NCBI GenBank assembly: GCA_023238725.1
Contig: CM041547.1
Span: 22,182,744 to 22,246,743, forward strand
Source: Scortum barcoo
Taxonomy: Eukaryota; Chordata; Actinopteri; Centrarchiformes; Terapontidae
Length of the DNA stretch: 64,000 bases
Direction of reading: 5' to 3'
The notes under the pieces are model-generated. The model saw only the letters and a list, made by a program, of their open reading frames with translations, did not search any database and was not told the DNA's origin. Position numbers and translations under genes: made by a program. How positions within the stretch are numbered: position 1 is the stretch's first letter; each line of letters begins with the position of its first letter. Shown here one piece after another: positions 51,130 through 63,640 of the stretch.

Positions 51130-54100
51130 ATGTCGGGCTTCGAGGTGACTCTGCAGCAGCTCAACGACCTGCTGACGGACGACAGCGGCTTCTACAGCTG
51201 GCCCACCAAACACTTCCACGAGGTCTGCCCGAGGATCTACGTCGGCAACGCGTGAGTCACTGTGGATGATCCTCCATTTGTTCAGCATCACAGTCCAGCT
51301 TCATGCATGTTTGTTACATCTAAAGCAATTAGATGTAATGTAATCACCTGTTATGATTATTATTATTATTATTATACTCTATATCCTATTAATGCACTGA
51401 TATGACAGTTGCAGCATAATTGTGTGTCTGATTAGGATTATTATTAGTTAGATGGATCAGCTGTGAAGGGATCAGCCCCTTTAAACCCCATTATACTGTG
51501 TCTGTTTACTAGATTATCACAGGATCCTATATTTGCTCTGGAATGATCTGGAAAATGAATGCCATGCTTCCCACTGAGGTCATTAGACATTCACAGCTGA
51601 TCTATAATTAGGCACAATCAGACACATGTTTCTTTTGGATGTAGGTTGCATGTGAAAGTAGATTGTTATTTCCCTGCCTCACAGAGCCACAAGGGCTGTT
51701 TCAGGCAGGAGCTTGTTGAATTTTTGAAGAGGTCGAGGAGTGTTATGAAAAGGCAAAATGGAGCGGAGAACGGGAGGAGGCAGGGATGGAGGATTTGAAA
51801 ATAGCTCAAGTGCTTAACCTGTTAGTGCCCCGTTGAGTGAAAAATACCCCGAGTGCTCCACATTTCAGATCTCTGCAGGTAACACTACCGAGGTGTCTTT
51901 GCTCACATTAGGTGAGTCTGCTGGAAAACACTCACAAATACTGACTCCGTCCACTGTGACACAAGAGGCTTCAGTATGTCAACTGTTCATCTCTTTCACC
52001 ATCTGGATTTAAAGGAGCAGTGTGGAGCATTTAATGGCATCTAGTGGTGAGGTTGCAGATTGCAGTCATAGACTGTAAATAAAGATGATGCTGTACATCT
52101 CTACTACTCCACACTGTACAAAAGTGAAGCCAACATATCCTGGAAGAGCAGTATGAAGGTCCTGCCCATACAACCTGAGCTGATCAGTAATCAATCATTA
52201 GTGACTGCTAACCAACGATCCTCTCGATGTTTCTACTCTTTAATGACAGAATTAATATAATATGGTTATTGTATTCCATTTCTGCCAATAGATCCCCCTA
52301 AATCTTACACACTGTTACTTTAAACTGAATTCGCGTAACAGTAGAAAAACAGCATGTGTTTTTTCAGACAGTTAGCTTAGCACAAAGACTGGAAACAGAG
52401 AGGAAACTGTTAGCCTGACTCTGCGTGAAGCTATCAGAATTTCCAAACATGACGCTGCAACCAGCTGCTGTTTCACTTAGCTTAGCTTAACGTATTTTTT
52501 ATAAACTTTAAACAAAAATGATGTGTTAAATTAGTAAGCTATAAGGCGCTGGTTCATGGGTTTTCGTTACCTTTCAGAGCCAGGCTAGCTGTTTTCACCT
52601 GTCTCAGGTCTTTATGCTAAGCTAACAGGCCACTTGCCCTAGCCTCATATTTAGCGTACAGACATGAATGGCATCAATCTTCTCCTCTAAGTCTCAGCAA
52701 GAAAAATAGCATCAAAAATGTCACCTATAATCCTGCAATTTATTTATTTATTTTACAGGTCAGTATGATGCATTATGTCTGTGTAACTGAAGAGAAAATA
52801 GACTAGATTATATCTTTAAAATCAAAGATAATTAATAATAATAATAATATGCAGGCAATTCTGAATTGTGCTCTGAACAACATTGTTGAAAATGAAAGTG
52901 TTCTACAACGTGTTTATTTCATCAAGAAGCTGAACTGTAAGACAATAGTGTTGAATTATGTTGGTTAAATGGAGACTATGCATATGCTCTATATGAGGGC
53001 ATATTGCAAGATATAACAATCTTAACACACACATGACATAGAGAGTACAGAGGGGAACTTTGGATGAAGCTTGGAAACACACAGAGCATTTCTCAGATGA
53101 GTTATTGTCAGGAGAAGGTCGTTAAAATGCACTTTATCACACACAAAATTGTCTTTTCCACAGCTCGTCAACACGTCCTGATGCACAGGAAAGTATGCAG
53201 AGAAAGGAAGAGCATGTTCCAGGCTTACAAGTGGGTTGGAAATTTTAAATGGCCTGATCTAAAAGCTTTAAAACAGAAAACTCTTAGATGGGTGTTTCTT
53301 TTCTTTTTTCCAGCGAAGTGAGTCATGATAGTGTATTTCAGGAGAGAAAACCTCTCTAGTGCCTCCTTTATTCCGCCTGCCGTTCTGAAGAGGAGCCGTA
53401 ATGGACAGAGCAGAAGCACTTGTGTCTGCTGTGTCGGAGCAGACGTCCTCACAAATGGAGCGCACACACACACACACAATACATCGACATCGCTCACCCA
53501 CGCAGCGCTCTCTCTGAGCGGGTGTTTTGTCGTTTTGATGTTTCTGTCCTGGTTCCACTGTGGAGCCTGAAAGCTCGGCAGACTTATTCCTTTTTTTTTA
53601 TTTTGTGGAGGCGTGACGGCGCATTCAGTATAAGCACCAACGGGCCTCGACTCTATTTTTAGCTCTCCACATCTAAGAGGCAGGAGGTGCCAAGTGGTAC
53701 AGCAGTCCCAGAGGTTCACAGTGAGACTGCATATAAACACATGAAGATCAGTCTTCTCTCAGAGACGAAAGAATAAGCAAATCATTGTGATTTACCAGCT
53801 CACAACATTGTTCTTTATGAGACACATAATTAAGCTTCAGGCTCAGCTTCTGGCATGCAGCATGAGGAGCCCGAGTATTTGTCTGTTGTCTGTAGACAAT
53901 GCAATAGAAACAATAGAATTAAGCATTTCGTAAACTGCACAAAGACACAGATAGTCTTTTTAAACTGAGATCTGTAATTTGTTTTTCTTACCAATTGCAT
54001 GCAGGTTTGTGGCAATGAACGTGATGCGTCTTAAGCGCCAGGGCATCACCCACATCCTGAACGCAGCAGAGGGAAACTCCTTCATGCACGTCAACACCAA

Positions 54101-55402
54101 CGCTGAATTCTACGCCGGCACAGGCATCATCTACCACGGCGTGCCAGCCAGCGACACCGACCACTTCGACATCAGCGTTTACTTTGAAGAGGCGGCGGAC
54201 TTCATCGAGAAGGCGCTGGCGTACAAAAATGGGAAAGGTCAGAGGATAACAGATGAAACTGAAATCTTGTTTTTCTGTGTAAACTACAAGTTTCCTGACT
54301 ACTTTTCTCTTATTTCTTAATATCTGAAAAAATCTGACATTATCATATATTTAGTCTTTTCTGGGAAGCAAAAACAAGCTTAAGACTTCAGGTTCTGATT
54401 TTTTTTTTTCTTTTTTAATTGTTTGGAGTACATTTTGTGTTCACACTGAATTAGTGAATTATACCCCAAAAAGTGAGCATGCACAATAATAAACACAGAG
54501 TATATATGTATGTAGAGTGAAATTGGGACACAATACATGCTCTGCCTGATAATCATTATACTATACTATACCTGATGGAGAGGATGCAATTGTAGGTCAA
54601 TATTAAGATATTAAGATATTAAGAGTTTACTCATGTTCCCAACCCACAGATAACTATCTGTGTTTGTTGATCCCCTCAGCTCTACAGAACTTTTTACCCT
54701 GTTGTGACTCATTGGTTTGGTTTTCCTGCCCTTAAAGGTCAGAATAAGCTCTGTTTACAGCTGCAGCAAGCAGCTCGTTTCAGTGAAAAAGCACTGATAA
54801 AACTGATGTACACTACCTGCAGAGCACCACAAAGTGGGCAGTTAGTGACCAGCTGGTGGACACAGTGAAGCAATTTATTTAGCAATTAAAGAACCAGAGT
54901 TAGTGGAGACCCAAAATTAGCTGAAAGGAGAGTGTTTATTGGGCTTATATTTATTTTCAAAATGAATCCTAATGTCTTTGCTGAATCTGGAAAAAGAGGA
55001 ACTAGATTGCCAGCACACTAGTCACAACAACAGTCATAACAACTTTACAAGCTGATTTTGTTTTAGTTTTTTCCACTGCCCCTGAAGTGGCCAAAGAATG
55101 AATGAATGTGGCTTTAAACTCAAATGCAATATTTCAGATACTTCTGACGTGAATTGTGTCAAACCTGAACAGCTTCTTTCCTTCCCCCTGCAGGTAAAGT
55201 GTACGTTCATTGCAGGGAGGGCTACAGCCGCTCTCCTACCTTGGTCATCGCCTACCTGATGCTCCGCCAAAACATGGACGTCCACACCGCTCTGGCCATG
55301 GTGCGGCAGAAGCGAGAGATCGGCCCCAACGACGGCTTCCTTCGGCAGCTTTGTCGGCTCAACCAGGGGCTTGCTGCCGAGGGGAAGTTCTGGAACAAAT
55401 GA
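51130..55402 (+). CDS. dusp3: Dual-specificity phosphatase 3 (VHR), three coding exons, 187 aa
   Basis: Dephosphorylates phospho-Thr/Tyr of MAP kinases ERK and JNK and phospho-Tyr STAT5; mostly nuclear (family knowledge). Exons: 51130-51251, 54005-54237, 55194-55402. Start at MSGFEV chosen because the family begins MSGSFEL; an in-frame ATG at 51,079 would add 17 residues. Landmarks: EVCPRIYVGNA (substrate-entry side), GITHILNAAEG, general acid Asp91 in ASDTDHF, active-site loop HCREGYSRSPT with Cys125 and Arg131, then REIGPNDGFLRQLC. Human DUSP3 is 185 residues with Cys124; the extra residues come from NGKGK at the exon 2/3 join, where a second AG 6 nt downstream would give NGKVYVHC. No MAPK-docking N-terminal domain, as expected for the atypical class. 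Confidence 0.95.
52010..52323. mobile_element. MITE-like element with long imperfect inverted ends
   Basis: Left end TAAAGGAGCAGTGTGGAGCA and the complement of the right end TAAAGTAACAGTGTGTAAGA pair imperfectly and continue pairing as ATGGCATCTAGTGG / GGGGATCTATTGG. About 310 bp, no ORF; a non-autonomous DNA transposon relic is likely. No confident target-site duplication. Confidence 0.55.
52345..52760. repeat. Dispersed TTAGC/GACTGGAAAC-type repeat
   Basis: Contains TTAGCTTAGCACAAAGACTG and, further on, inverted parts (TCTTTATGCTAAGCTAAC and CATATTTAGCGTACAGACAT). It may be two copies in opposite orientation back to back. Confidence 0.6.
54238..55193 (+). other. dusp3 intron 2
   Basis: 956 bp, AT-rich with ATATTAAG triplication at 54,600-54,626. 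Nothing coding. Confidence 0.8.
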
Positions 55403-57305
55403 GACGGACGAGGAGGCAGACAGACTGCCTGTTAGAGGGAACGAAAGTATGCTTAATTGCACATCACTTTCTTTCACTTGGTCCACAGCTTTAACAAGCC
55501 ACAGATCTGTGAGGGACTGTTCTGGAAGTGAGGAGAGTGTCTTCTCTTAGACTACGGCTGACAGCACTGAGTGTATGTATAGTACAAAATACTACATCTG
55601 ACACATAAACCTTTGACACATACATACAGTATTTTAATTGTGCTCAAACTACCAGTGTGTAACGTGTGAATCCAGGTGCACTGTGTTCACTAAATGTGTT
55701 TACATACTTATATTCTGAATATTACATTTATCTTGGTTCAGGTCTAAGTAACGTTGAATAGTCAGTAAGCATATTTTTCATGTCCTGTATAGTTTGGTGT
55801 CTTCTTGCTGCTCACTATTCCAGAGAACAGTATCAAAGTATAAAGGGAACGTCAGTATGCATTCAAATATGCTTATTGTGGGAAGTGGTGAAAGAATAGA
55901 TAGTATAACTGACGGGATACCGTCGACGCCTTTTCTCATCCAGCCTTCTTTCCCCCGCCTCCATCTCTCCTCCCTCTCTCTTGGCATCGTGCCCTTTGTC
56001 TCGTCCTCGCTCCTGAAAACGCTGCCAAATCTCTCAGTCCCAGCTGCTCCCAGAGAGGATATCAAGTGGACACTGTGATTTTTTCATATTGAATCAGATT
56101 TGCAGGGTGCTAGAGGATATTAAAATATGTTTTTGTCTAATATGCCCGGTCAGTTTTAGAAAGCTGCACAATTTAACTATCGAGCTACGTTGCACTTGTC
56201 TCAGTATCTCAGTAGTCAGAAATTTTACCTTGCTTTTATGGTGCTTTATAGGACGTTTTGACACAATTTCGTACTGCGAGATAATTGAGTTTTTAAGAGT
56301 AAAATTATACCAGTCTGATATTATTGGAATAGCATAGACGTTTTGTGCTGAGGTAACACCAGCAGCCAATTATTTTAGCTTTGCACAAAGACTGGAAATG
56401 TAGGAATCTGCTATCCTCTGGTCAAAGGTTAGAAAATCAGCCAACCAGCACCTGTGAAACTGTCAAACTGTAAAGCAAATGAACATGTTATATCTCATTT
56501 ATGTGCAGGACTGTCTACTGAACAACGTGTCAAGTATAAAATAATGATACTGGACACCTTGTTCTATAATGTGTAAGTTAGTGAGCAGCTGCTGGTTAGC
56601 TTCTGGGTGAGCTAGGCAAACTGTTTCTTACCGTTTCGAGTCTAAGCTGAGCAAACAGGATGTAGCTTCATATTTCCTCTGTATAGTCCTTTAATGTCAG
56701 CTCTGGGAGGTGATGTGTCTCACATGGTCACATCAAACAGTTCCTTGTAAACACACACCCTGTCAGGTCTACGAGGGTATTCAACCTGTGACTTGATGGC
56801 AAAGGGTTCAGTGACTGGAACCAAGCTACTAAAAGTCTCTGATTGTACTGCAAATTAAACACTGCCAGAATGTGACGTAACTTAAAGCCAGTAACTTAAA
56901 CATTATTGGATAACTTCTCAGTCAACACCTTTTGCACATTAATGTGTTTACATGTGTGCGTATATGCGGTTTTGTATTGTACAGCAGCATGCTTTGTAAT
57001 ATCAGTGTGAGCCAAAGTGGTGTTTATATTCCTCTGTTACAATGTATCCATGTATATTTATTGAGTCATAGTGTGCATCATCGTGTGTGCATCGTTTGTC
57101 ACACTGTGCATTACTGAGCCTGTAACGTGTTGAATCATCGTGTGCATTACTGAGTAGGATGTGATGTAACCGGTCATGTCGGTAGGCTTTCATTCAGTCT
57201 CACAGATTATGACACTGCTTATATGAAGTGCACTTTATCTAATGACACTTGTGATTGTCGCTGCTCTCTTTTCATACATTCAGAAATAAACTGAAAACAT
57301 CAAAG
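55403..57305 (+). other. dusp3 3' UTR (probable)
   Basis: No splice acceptor or coding signal follows the stop; the first convincing poly(A) signal is AATAAA at 57,285-57,290 with a following GT-rich stretch (GGTTGTCCTTTG). The UTR would be about 1.9 kb, though the middle (56,335-56,700) is a TTAGC-type dispersed repeat, so earlier polyadenylation is possible. Confidence 0.5.
56335..56700. repeat. Dispersed TTAGC/GACTGGAAAC-type repeat
   Basis: TTTTAGCTTTGCACAAAGAC, AACATGTTATATCTCATTTA and a later inverted part match the repeats at 8.5 and 52.4 kb. Confidence 0.5.
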
Positions 57306-58340
57306 CTGGTTGTCCTTTGTAGTTTGTTTTTCACAAACTTTTCATCGCTGAGGCACATATAGAGACAGACAGAGTAAGTGGATTGTTGTGTTATTGTCCT
57401 GTCTGATATGATTTCACTGAGTAGCAGTACTAGTACTTCTATGAACGTGTGACTCTGTAACTGTAACTCAATGCTATACTGTAGTTAAGTAACTACAGCA
57501 AATATTAAGTTTAGAAAAACGGCTTTAAAGTTTCTAAGCTGACAAATATACTATAACACATGCTAGGACTTTCAGGACTTTTTAAAAGTTTTTTTTGACA
57601 GTTTAGGGAATACAAGGGAAAAAAACACAGTATCAACAAATGTGTTGTTTTGTTTCCACTTTAGATGAACAATTTGATAGTAATGACTTTGAAATTAATT
57701 TAAAAAAATTATAATTTAGATATATAAGTATTTAATTTTTTTTCAACTAAAGCCAAAAGCATAGATGGCAGTAACCTGCTAAGCTATCTTTTTAGCAGTA
57801 TTTGGCTGTTGAATGGATTAAGCTGTTATCAATCAAAATGAATATTTATTTCAAGTACAAGTAACAGTCAGGTGGGAAAGGTAAATGTAGTTTAGTCAGG
57901 GCTATCTCACCAGCTAACTTTAAAGCCGGGGTTGGTAACGTTGGAGAAACCAGAAAGAGTAAGCTTTTGTTTTGATTTTGAAAGTATCCGACCGGCCTTT
58001 TGTTCAGCTCTCCCTCTGAAGCCACTTCCTGAAAACACGTGACCTGACTGCTGCTGGAGGACGTGCCCATGAGAGAGCGTTGGGGAGAGGAGCACATTAT
58101 TGTCATCTCTAAATGTGTCCAACTAGCTCATGTCTCAACCACATTTGGAAAACAGCGAACACTATCAGAATGAATGTAAACAATGAGCATGGCTATAGGT
58201 AGTGCTCTCTTCAGCTCCCTTGGTTCTTGACGTCGTTGAAAAGCTGCACTGATGTTGACTTTCCTTTAACCAAAAAGTCTATATCAGTTTAACCAATTAT
58301 TGTGCAACTAGTGCGACTGCATAAGCCACCTTGCCTTTAA
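57306..58340. other. Intergenic, nothing recognised
   Basis: AT-rich DNA without coding exons. The minus-strand ORFs at 57,846-58,122 lie in what looks like another repeat-like stretch (AAAGCCGGGGTTGGTAACGT) but no family is assigned. Confidence 0.5.
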
Positions 58341-58561
58341 CCCTAGAACACTAACGTCGGGTGATTTTCACCCACGCGATTGTAGTCTTTATAGTTTTTA
58401 TAGGGTCCCCCATGATACTTTTTTTTTTTTTATCAGACGTTGCATAGGGGAAAACAATGTATGTATTGTTGAATATATTTTGATGAGAAGTATTTCTTAT
58501 ATCGGGTAAAATATACCCAACGTTAGAGATGGTCACTAACTGATACGTTAGTGTTCTAGGA
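58341..58561. mobile_element. piggyBac-like MITE with TTAA target duplication
   Basis: Left end CCCTAGAACACTAACGT (58,341) and right end ACGTTAGTGTTCTAGGA (58,545-58,561) are inverted repeats of 17 nt with one mismatch. They are bounded by TTAA at 58,337-58,340 and 58,562-58,565, the piggyBac target site. Only 221 bp and no ORF, so non-autonomous. Confidence 0.82.
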
Positions 58562-58749
58562 TTAAGTAGACTCTAATCAATGTGCAATGAGTGCATGGGC
58601 AGAGTGTGCGCTCTTTTCAGTCCTACAACAGACACCAGATTTTTTTCTTGTATTTGTCAGAGCATTTTAGTTATTGATTGTTGTGTTGGCAAGATCGGCA
58701 AATGTATCGTTGACATCATACCGAAGATTACTGTAAGGACATTTCCAAA

Positions 58750-59070
58750 TCAGGAGGCTCAACATGGACTCCACGATTCTCTGCAGCTTCTACAGGTGCT
58801 CCACAGAGAGGATCCTGACTGGCTGCATCACCACCTGGTACAGCAGCTGCACCGCCCTCAACCGTAAGGCTCTACAGAGGGTGGTGAAAGACTGCTCAGC
58901 ACATCACCAGGACGGAGCTGCCATCCATGGAGGACCTCTACACCCAGCGGTGTAGGAAGAAGGCCAACAGGATCATCAAAGACCCAAACCAACCCAACCA
59001 TAAACTGCTGCCATCCAGACGGTGCTGCACCATCCGGTCCTACACCACCTGCAATACTTACTGTTTACTT
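58750..59070 (+). mobile_element. LINE 3' ORF fragment (L2/CR1/Rex1-like)
   Basis: Encodes in broken frames CSFYRCSTERILTGCITTWY, ALNRKALQRVVKD, then (shifted) YTQRCRKKANRIIKDPNQPN and KLLPSRRC, the usual C-terminus of fish LINE reverse transcriptases, of the same type as the 17.3-kb element. 5'-truncated and frameshifted. Confidence 0.8.
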
Positions 59071-59079
59071 GTTTACATT

Positions 59080-59260
59080 CTTATTACCTGTTTACATCTT
59101 TGTTTGTATTGTTTACACTTCTGTTTGTATTGTTTATATCTCTGTTTGTATTGTTTACACCTCTGTTTATATTGTTTACATATGTGTTTATATTGTTTAC
59201 ACCTCTGTTTATGTTGTTTACATTTCTGTTTATATCACTTACATATTTGTTTATATATAT
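59080..59260. repeat. Minisatellite, about 21-bp unit
   Basis: Roughly eight copies of a unit like TTTGTATTGTTTACACCTCTG with drift, directly after the LINE fragment; probably expanded from its 3' UTR. Because 21 is a multiple of three, all plus-strand frames stay open and give repetitive hydrophobic ORFs that are not genes. Confidence 0.88.
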
Positions 59261-59420
59261 ATTTGTGTACATGTATTACTACCATTTAAACCTGCAATTT
59301 ATCACTTTCATCACTTTTTCACAGCTGCCTCAGTATTATATTTCTGTTCTGTATATATGTCTATTTCTGTTTCTTTATATCTTTTGATATTCTATTTTAG
59401 TCTTGACTAAATATGTAATT

Positions 59421-60158
59421 ATTGATTTCAGGCTTTGTGTGGAAGTAGATGATGGATTGCTTGTTAGTAATCACTTTGTCCTTTAGAGGGAGCAGTTGTA
59501 CTACTGTGGTTGTACCAGAGCTAAGGAGTCACCAATTCAGTCTGCAAGACTGCGTCAGCATCACAATAATAAAATATTAAAAGTAAAAATATAAGAAGCT
59601 TCAACTACTGTTCAATGCAACTGCATAACACATGAATAAAACACGTTTTTAGACAGAAGTATGTTCTATACCACACTCTTTTTGTGTATACACTGGAAAA
59701 ATTATGTGAGATGTGTGAGTTAGAGGGGCAGTCAAACACACTAGGAAACAACTAGCAAAAAAGTAAATATCTGACATAAAAACATATTAGAGTTTGAAAG
59801 GCTGATCCACTTACTGGGCATGGAAAGTCTAAAAAATGTGCTAAAAGTAATGTAATGTGTGTGTGTGTGTGTGTGTGTGTATGACATGATGTATTATATC
59901 CATAACACTGGATGTAGGAGATATTACCAAGAATAAATATTTGATTTCGACATTGCGGTCCCATATAACCATGAACAGATTTCCTGCACTGCTGTGATGG
60001 AGCTTCTATGAAAATGTTGTAAATGTAAAATGTGTAACTAAAATTTGTCAACATCCTGAACATGAACCATCAACTCATCCACACCCTATGTAGCTTCCTT
60101 TTGCATCCCCCATCACCCTGCCAGTGGCCTTTTAATAGGTACATCCTTCTCTATTATT

Positions 60159-60198
<40 letters not shown>

Positions 60199-60725
60199 AT
60201 TCCACAGGCTTTGGAGTTTGAGCTCCATGGCCCTCCTAATTGTCTTTTTCTGTCTCTTTTTGCCCTCTCTGTTTTTACACATGCTCTCACCGTCTCTCCC
60301 CCATCTCCCCCATCTCTATCTGTCTCTCTCTCTCTCTCCATCTGTCTGGGTGTCTCTCTTTTTCTCTCTTCATCTCTGTCCTGATCTGACGCATGGAGTT
60401 GATGCAAGGACATGTCTAGGAGAGCAGGGTAACTCTCTTACGTAACAGCAGTCTGCATGAATGAAGCCATGGGGGTAGGGCAGCCATGTGTTCTCAAGTG
60501 TACATGTGTGGGTGTTTGGGGGCAGTCAGGTGGATGTGCGCAGTTAAGTATGACTGCACCATGCAGATCCTCTGTATTTTTCAGAATATGCATAAAATGA
60601 GGCATGAGACATTCAGAATATTTTCATTTGATGCAAACGTGCAGCAATAAAAAGTATTGGGTTTAAATATTTTACTCACTGCAAACATTGTATGTCTTTT
60701 AAAGAAAAGCAGGAGCAGGTGACTC
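59421..60725. other. Intergenic with two GT microsatellites
   Basis: GT runs at about 59,856-59,880 and 60,161-60,197, followed by TCTCTC-rich DNA at 60,280-60,375. No coding evidence. Confidence 0.6.
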
Positions 60726-61412
60726 CACGGCCACTTTATTAGGTACACCTGTTCGACTGCTGGTTAACACAAATATCTAGTCACCCAGTCATATGTCAGT
60801 AGCTCAATGCATTTAGGCACGCAGACATCTGCTTAAGTTCATATGAAGCATGAGAATGAGGAAGGAAGGTGATGTGAGTGACTTTGAATGTGGCGTGGCT
60901 GGTTCAAATATTTCAGAAACTCCTGGGATTTTCACACACAACTGTCTCTAGGGTTTACAGAGAAGGGTCTGAAAAAGAGAAAGTATCCATTCAGCAGCAG
61001 CTCTCTGGGTAAAAATGCTGTGTCGATGGCAGAGGTCAGAGGAGAATGAAGGAGAATGACCAGACAGGTTCGAGCTGATTGAAAGGGAACAGCAACTCAA
61101 ATAATCACTTTTCAGTTCATCTGTGGTTCAGGCTGGTGGTGTAATGGTAAACACCACACACTCCATCCCTTTAGGACCACAGTGTGCCCATCTTCAAATG
61201 GCTACTTCAAGCAGAATAACGCACCGTGTCAAATGATCTCAAACTTTCTTGTAAATGACAATGAGTTCACTGTAGTCACATGGCCTCCGCGGTCACCAGA
61301 TCTCAATCTAACAGAGGAACGGGAGATCTGAATCGTGGATGTGCAAATCTGCAGCAACTGAGCGATGTTATCAGGTCAGCATGAACCACAGTCTCTGAGG
61401 AATATTTAAAGC
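60726..61412 (+). mobile_element. Degenerate Tc1/mariner-like element, internally deleted
   Basis: Opens with the terminal sequence GGCCACTTTATTAGGTACAC and continues with decayed transposase sequence: GGGATTTTCACACACAACTG and CTAGGGTTTACAGAGAAGGG (helix-turn-helix part). It then jumps to the catalytic-domain end (GACAATGAGTTCACTGTAGT and TCACCAGATCTCAATCTAAC). The central part is missing and the right terminal repeat is not found. Confidence 0.8.
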
Positions 61413-61439
61413 ATGTAAAGTTTACTTGTCCATGTTTAC

Positions 61440-61770
61440 CACATACAGCATCTTAGCTTAGCTTATTAGCATGCTAACATTAGGTAATTAGCACCAAACC
61501 ACACAGAGCTGAGGCTGATGGGAATGTCATTGTCCGACTACAGTTTCATTTGTGAGCTTTAGAGGTGCTGGAGTGCAGATTTTGTCACCTTTGGATAGAG
61601 GAACTTCATCTGTTTCCCCCGGTGTCCAGTCTTCATACTATGCTAAGCTTACCGGCTAGCATTAGCTTCATATTTAGCGTGCAGACATTGTGATTTCAAT
61701 CTTCTCTTCTAACTCTCTGCAATGAAGGCAACAAATGTGTTTCCCAAAATGTTAAACTATTGCTTTAAGG
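61440..61770 (-). repeat. Dispersed TTAGC/GACTGGAAAC-type repeat, inverted
   Basis: Reverse-orientation copy ending in AAACTATTGCTTTAA, the complement of the TTAAAG...CAGTT start seen at 8.5 kb; contains CCAGTCTTCATACTATGCTA. Confidence 0.6.
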
Positions 61771-63189
61771 GGAAACAAACGGGCAGGGTGAGAGGTTAAA
61801 ATAACATAATATTGATCACAGATTGTGGATACATTGAATTAGTTTTTTTTCCTGATGATGACACAGCACGTTATATAATCAGATCATATCTACTCCAGCC
61901 GGAAGTCTGTTTATGAATCAGATGCAGGAATGTGCCTGAAAATGAGCATGCATTTTTCTTAGAGTTTGCAAAATGATCAAAATTGTAAGTTATGCATCAT
62001 CAGAAAACACAGATCTATTTTTAGAACCTTGCTGGAAGCACTTTCCCTTTAGTTGAGGGGAAAAATCTGTAATGGATGTCCTGGCCTGTCAATCTGTGTC
62101 TGTGTAAAAGGGTTGGTGTCTCTCTCTCTCTCCTCTCTCTCTCTGACACACACACACACTATCCATGCCAGTCTGCGGCATGTCTGCTCCATACCAGCTG
62201 TGCCCTTCTGTGTTTTTTTTGGGAGGGAAAGTGGGGGTGGGGGTGATCTGTGATGGACTTCGGATTGGTCGAGAGCAAAGCTGCTCATTGTTACATCATC
62301 TCCTCCACAACAACCCTAAAACAAATTTGACATCGACATGGCTTTTATGAGTCGCAGAGCTTGTAATAATTTAGTAGTCTGTTTCCAAATTTAGCCGAAG
62401 TGCAACAAAGATAACCCATTTAGAGTGTGCATGTACAGTGTAATTATAGAGAGCACTGCATTCAGTGATGGTTTTAATAAGATAAGATAATCCTGTAATG
62501 ACCCTTGATGATTACTTGTGTCAGCTGACAGTAATCTGAATGCGTGAGAAGTGTGAGTGTTGTGCTAACATCAGAGGGCCGAATAAAGGTTTTTGCTTGT
62601 TAATTAGTTCCCTTCTTGTTCCTGGTTTGCCTTGCTTGTTAGAGGTGATGTCTGAAAAGGCTGGACTCGCATTATCTGCTTGCTTAATTGCACATTTAAC
62701 CAACCGTGACAGATGTTTGGACCACACCAGTCACCTCAGACTTAAGACTTAATGATGGATTCAGGCCTGATGTGCTGGGACCATATTGTTTGACTGCTGC
62801 TGCTGTTACTCTGTTTCTTGTCTGCAGAAACACACTCAATCATACAGAAGGTAAATAATGTACCACTGCAACACAAAGCCACAGCTGAGGGTGAATGCTA
62901 CGTTTCATTAGTTACCGAAAATATTAGAAGTAGAGCAGACATTTGTCAGAAAAGTGAATGTGTTATAATATATATATTATATAATTAATACTGTACACAT
63001 AAGAGTAATACGAACTTCTTGGAGAGTTCCAGCTTTGTGTATCTTGTGGCGAGTTTTCATTGGGGGAGTTTTAGTCGCCTGTTTCAGTCAGTTTTTCAGT
63101 CTGACATGCTCTTGGTAGGACAGATATGCTTCTGTTTTAATCAATGCAGCTGTACACACAGGCCAGATGATGGCTTGCCTTTCACTCGC
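61771..63189. other. Intergenic, nothing recognised
   Basis: AT-rich DNA with a TCTC/ACAC-rich patch at 62,120-62,160. Short ORFs lack coding character. Confidence 0.5.
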
Positions 63190-63640
63190 TTTATGCAACA
63201 CTTTGATCAAGACCAAAATATCTCAGCTACTATTGGATGGATCACCATGTTTTTATAGACCAGCTTTGAACAGACATTCATGCTTCCCAAAAGATGTATC
63301 ATACTGACTCTGGTGAGCGACTTTTCCTGCGGCGCCACCAGCAGGCTGACATCTGCGGTTTTGAGTAAAATTTCTTGGCCTCTACTTGATTGGCTGCCAT
63401 GAAATTTGGCAGACATTCATGTTCTGCTCAGGATAAACTGTAATTTGGAACCGTTGATCCCTTCACTTTATTTTATCGAGCACTTTGGTTTATAACCAAA
63501 TGCCCACAAAACTGTGGTTAACTATGGTTAGTCCTACCTTTGGCATGCTAACATGCTAAATCATGATGAAGAACAGTAATGATAAACATTATACCTCTTT
63601 AACAGAGTTAGCCTGCTCATGTTAACATTTAGAGCTGCTT
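63190..63640. repeat. Dispersed repeat with internal ~110-bp direct units
   Basis: Two diverged units, each with ATTGGATGGATCACCATG- or GATTGGCTGCCATGAAATTT-like sequence followed by CAGACATTCATG, and GGCGCCACCAGCAGGCTGAC between them. This is a widespread fish interspersed repeat pattern. It is followed by a GCATGCTAACATGCTAAAT repeat piece. Confidence 0.6.

Larger units (their letters stand above)
51252..54004 (+). other. dusp3 intron 1
   Basis: 2.75 kb with a MITE-like element (52,010-52,323) and a TTAGC-type repeat (52,345-52,760). The rest, including several short ORFs at 53,064-53,740, shows no conserved protein motif. Confidence 0.7.

Noticed and set aside
50827..51291. 154-codon ORF on the minus strand over dusp3 exon 1
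   Set aside because: Shadow of the GC-rich dusp3 first exon and CT repeat.
59022..59410. Three overlapping 113-121-codon hydrophobic ORFs
   Set aside because: Produced by a minisatellite whose 21-bp unit keeps all frames open; no start context or protein family.
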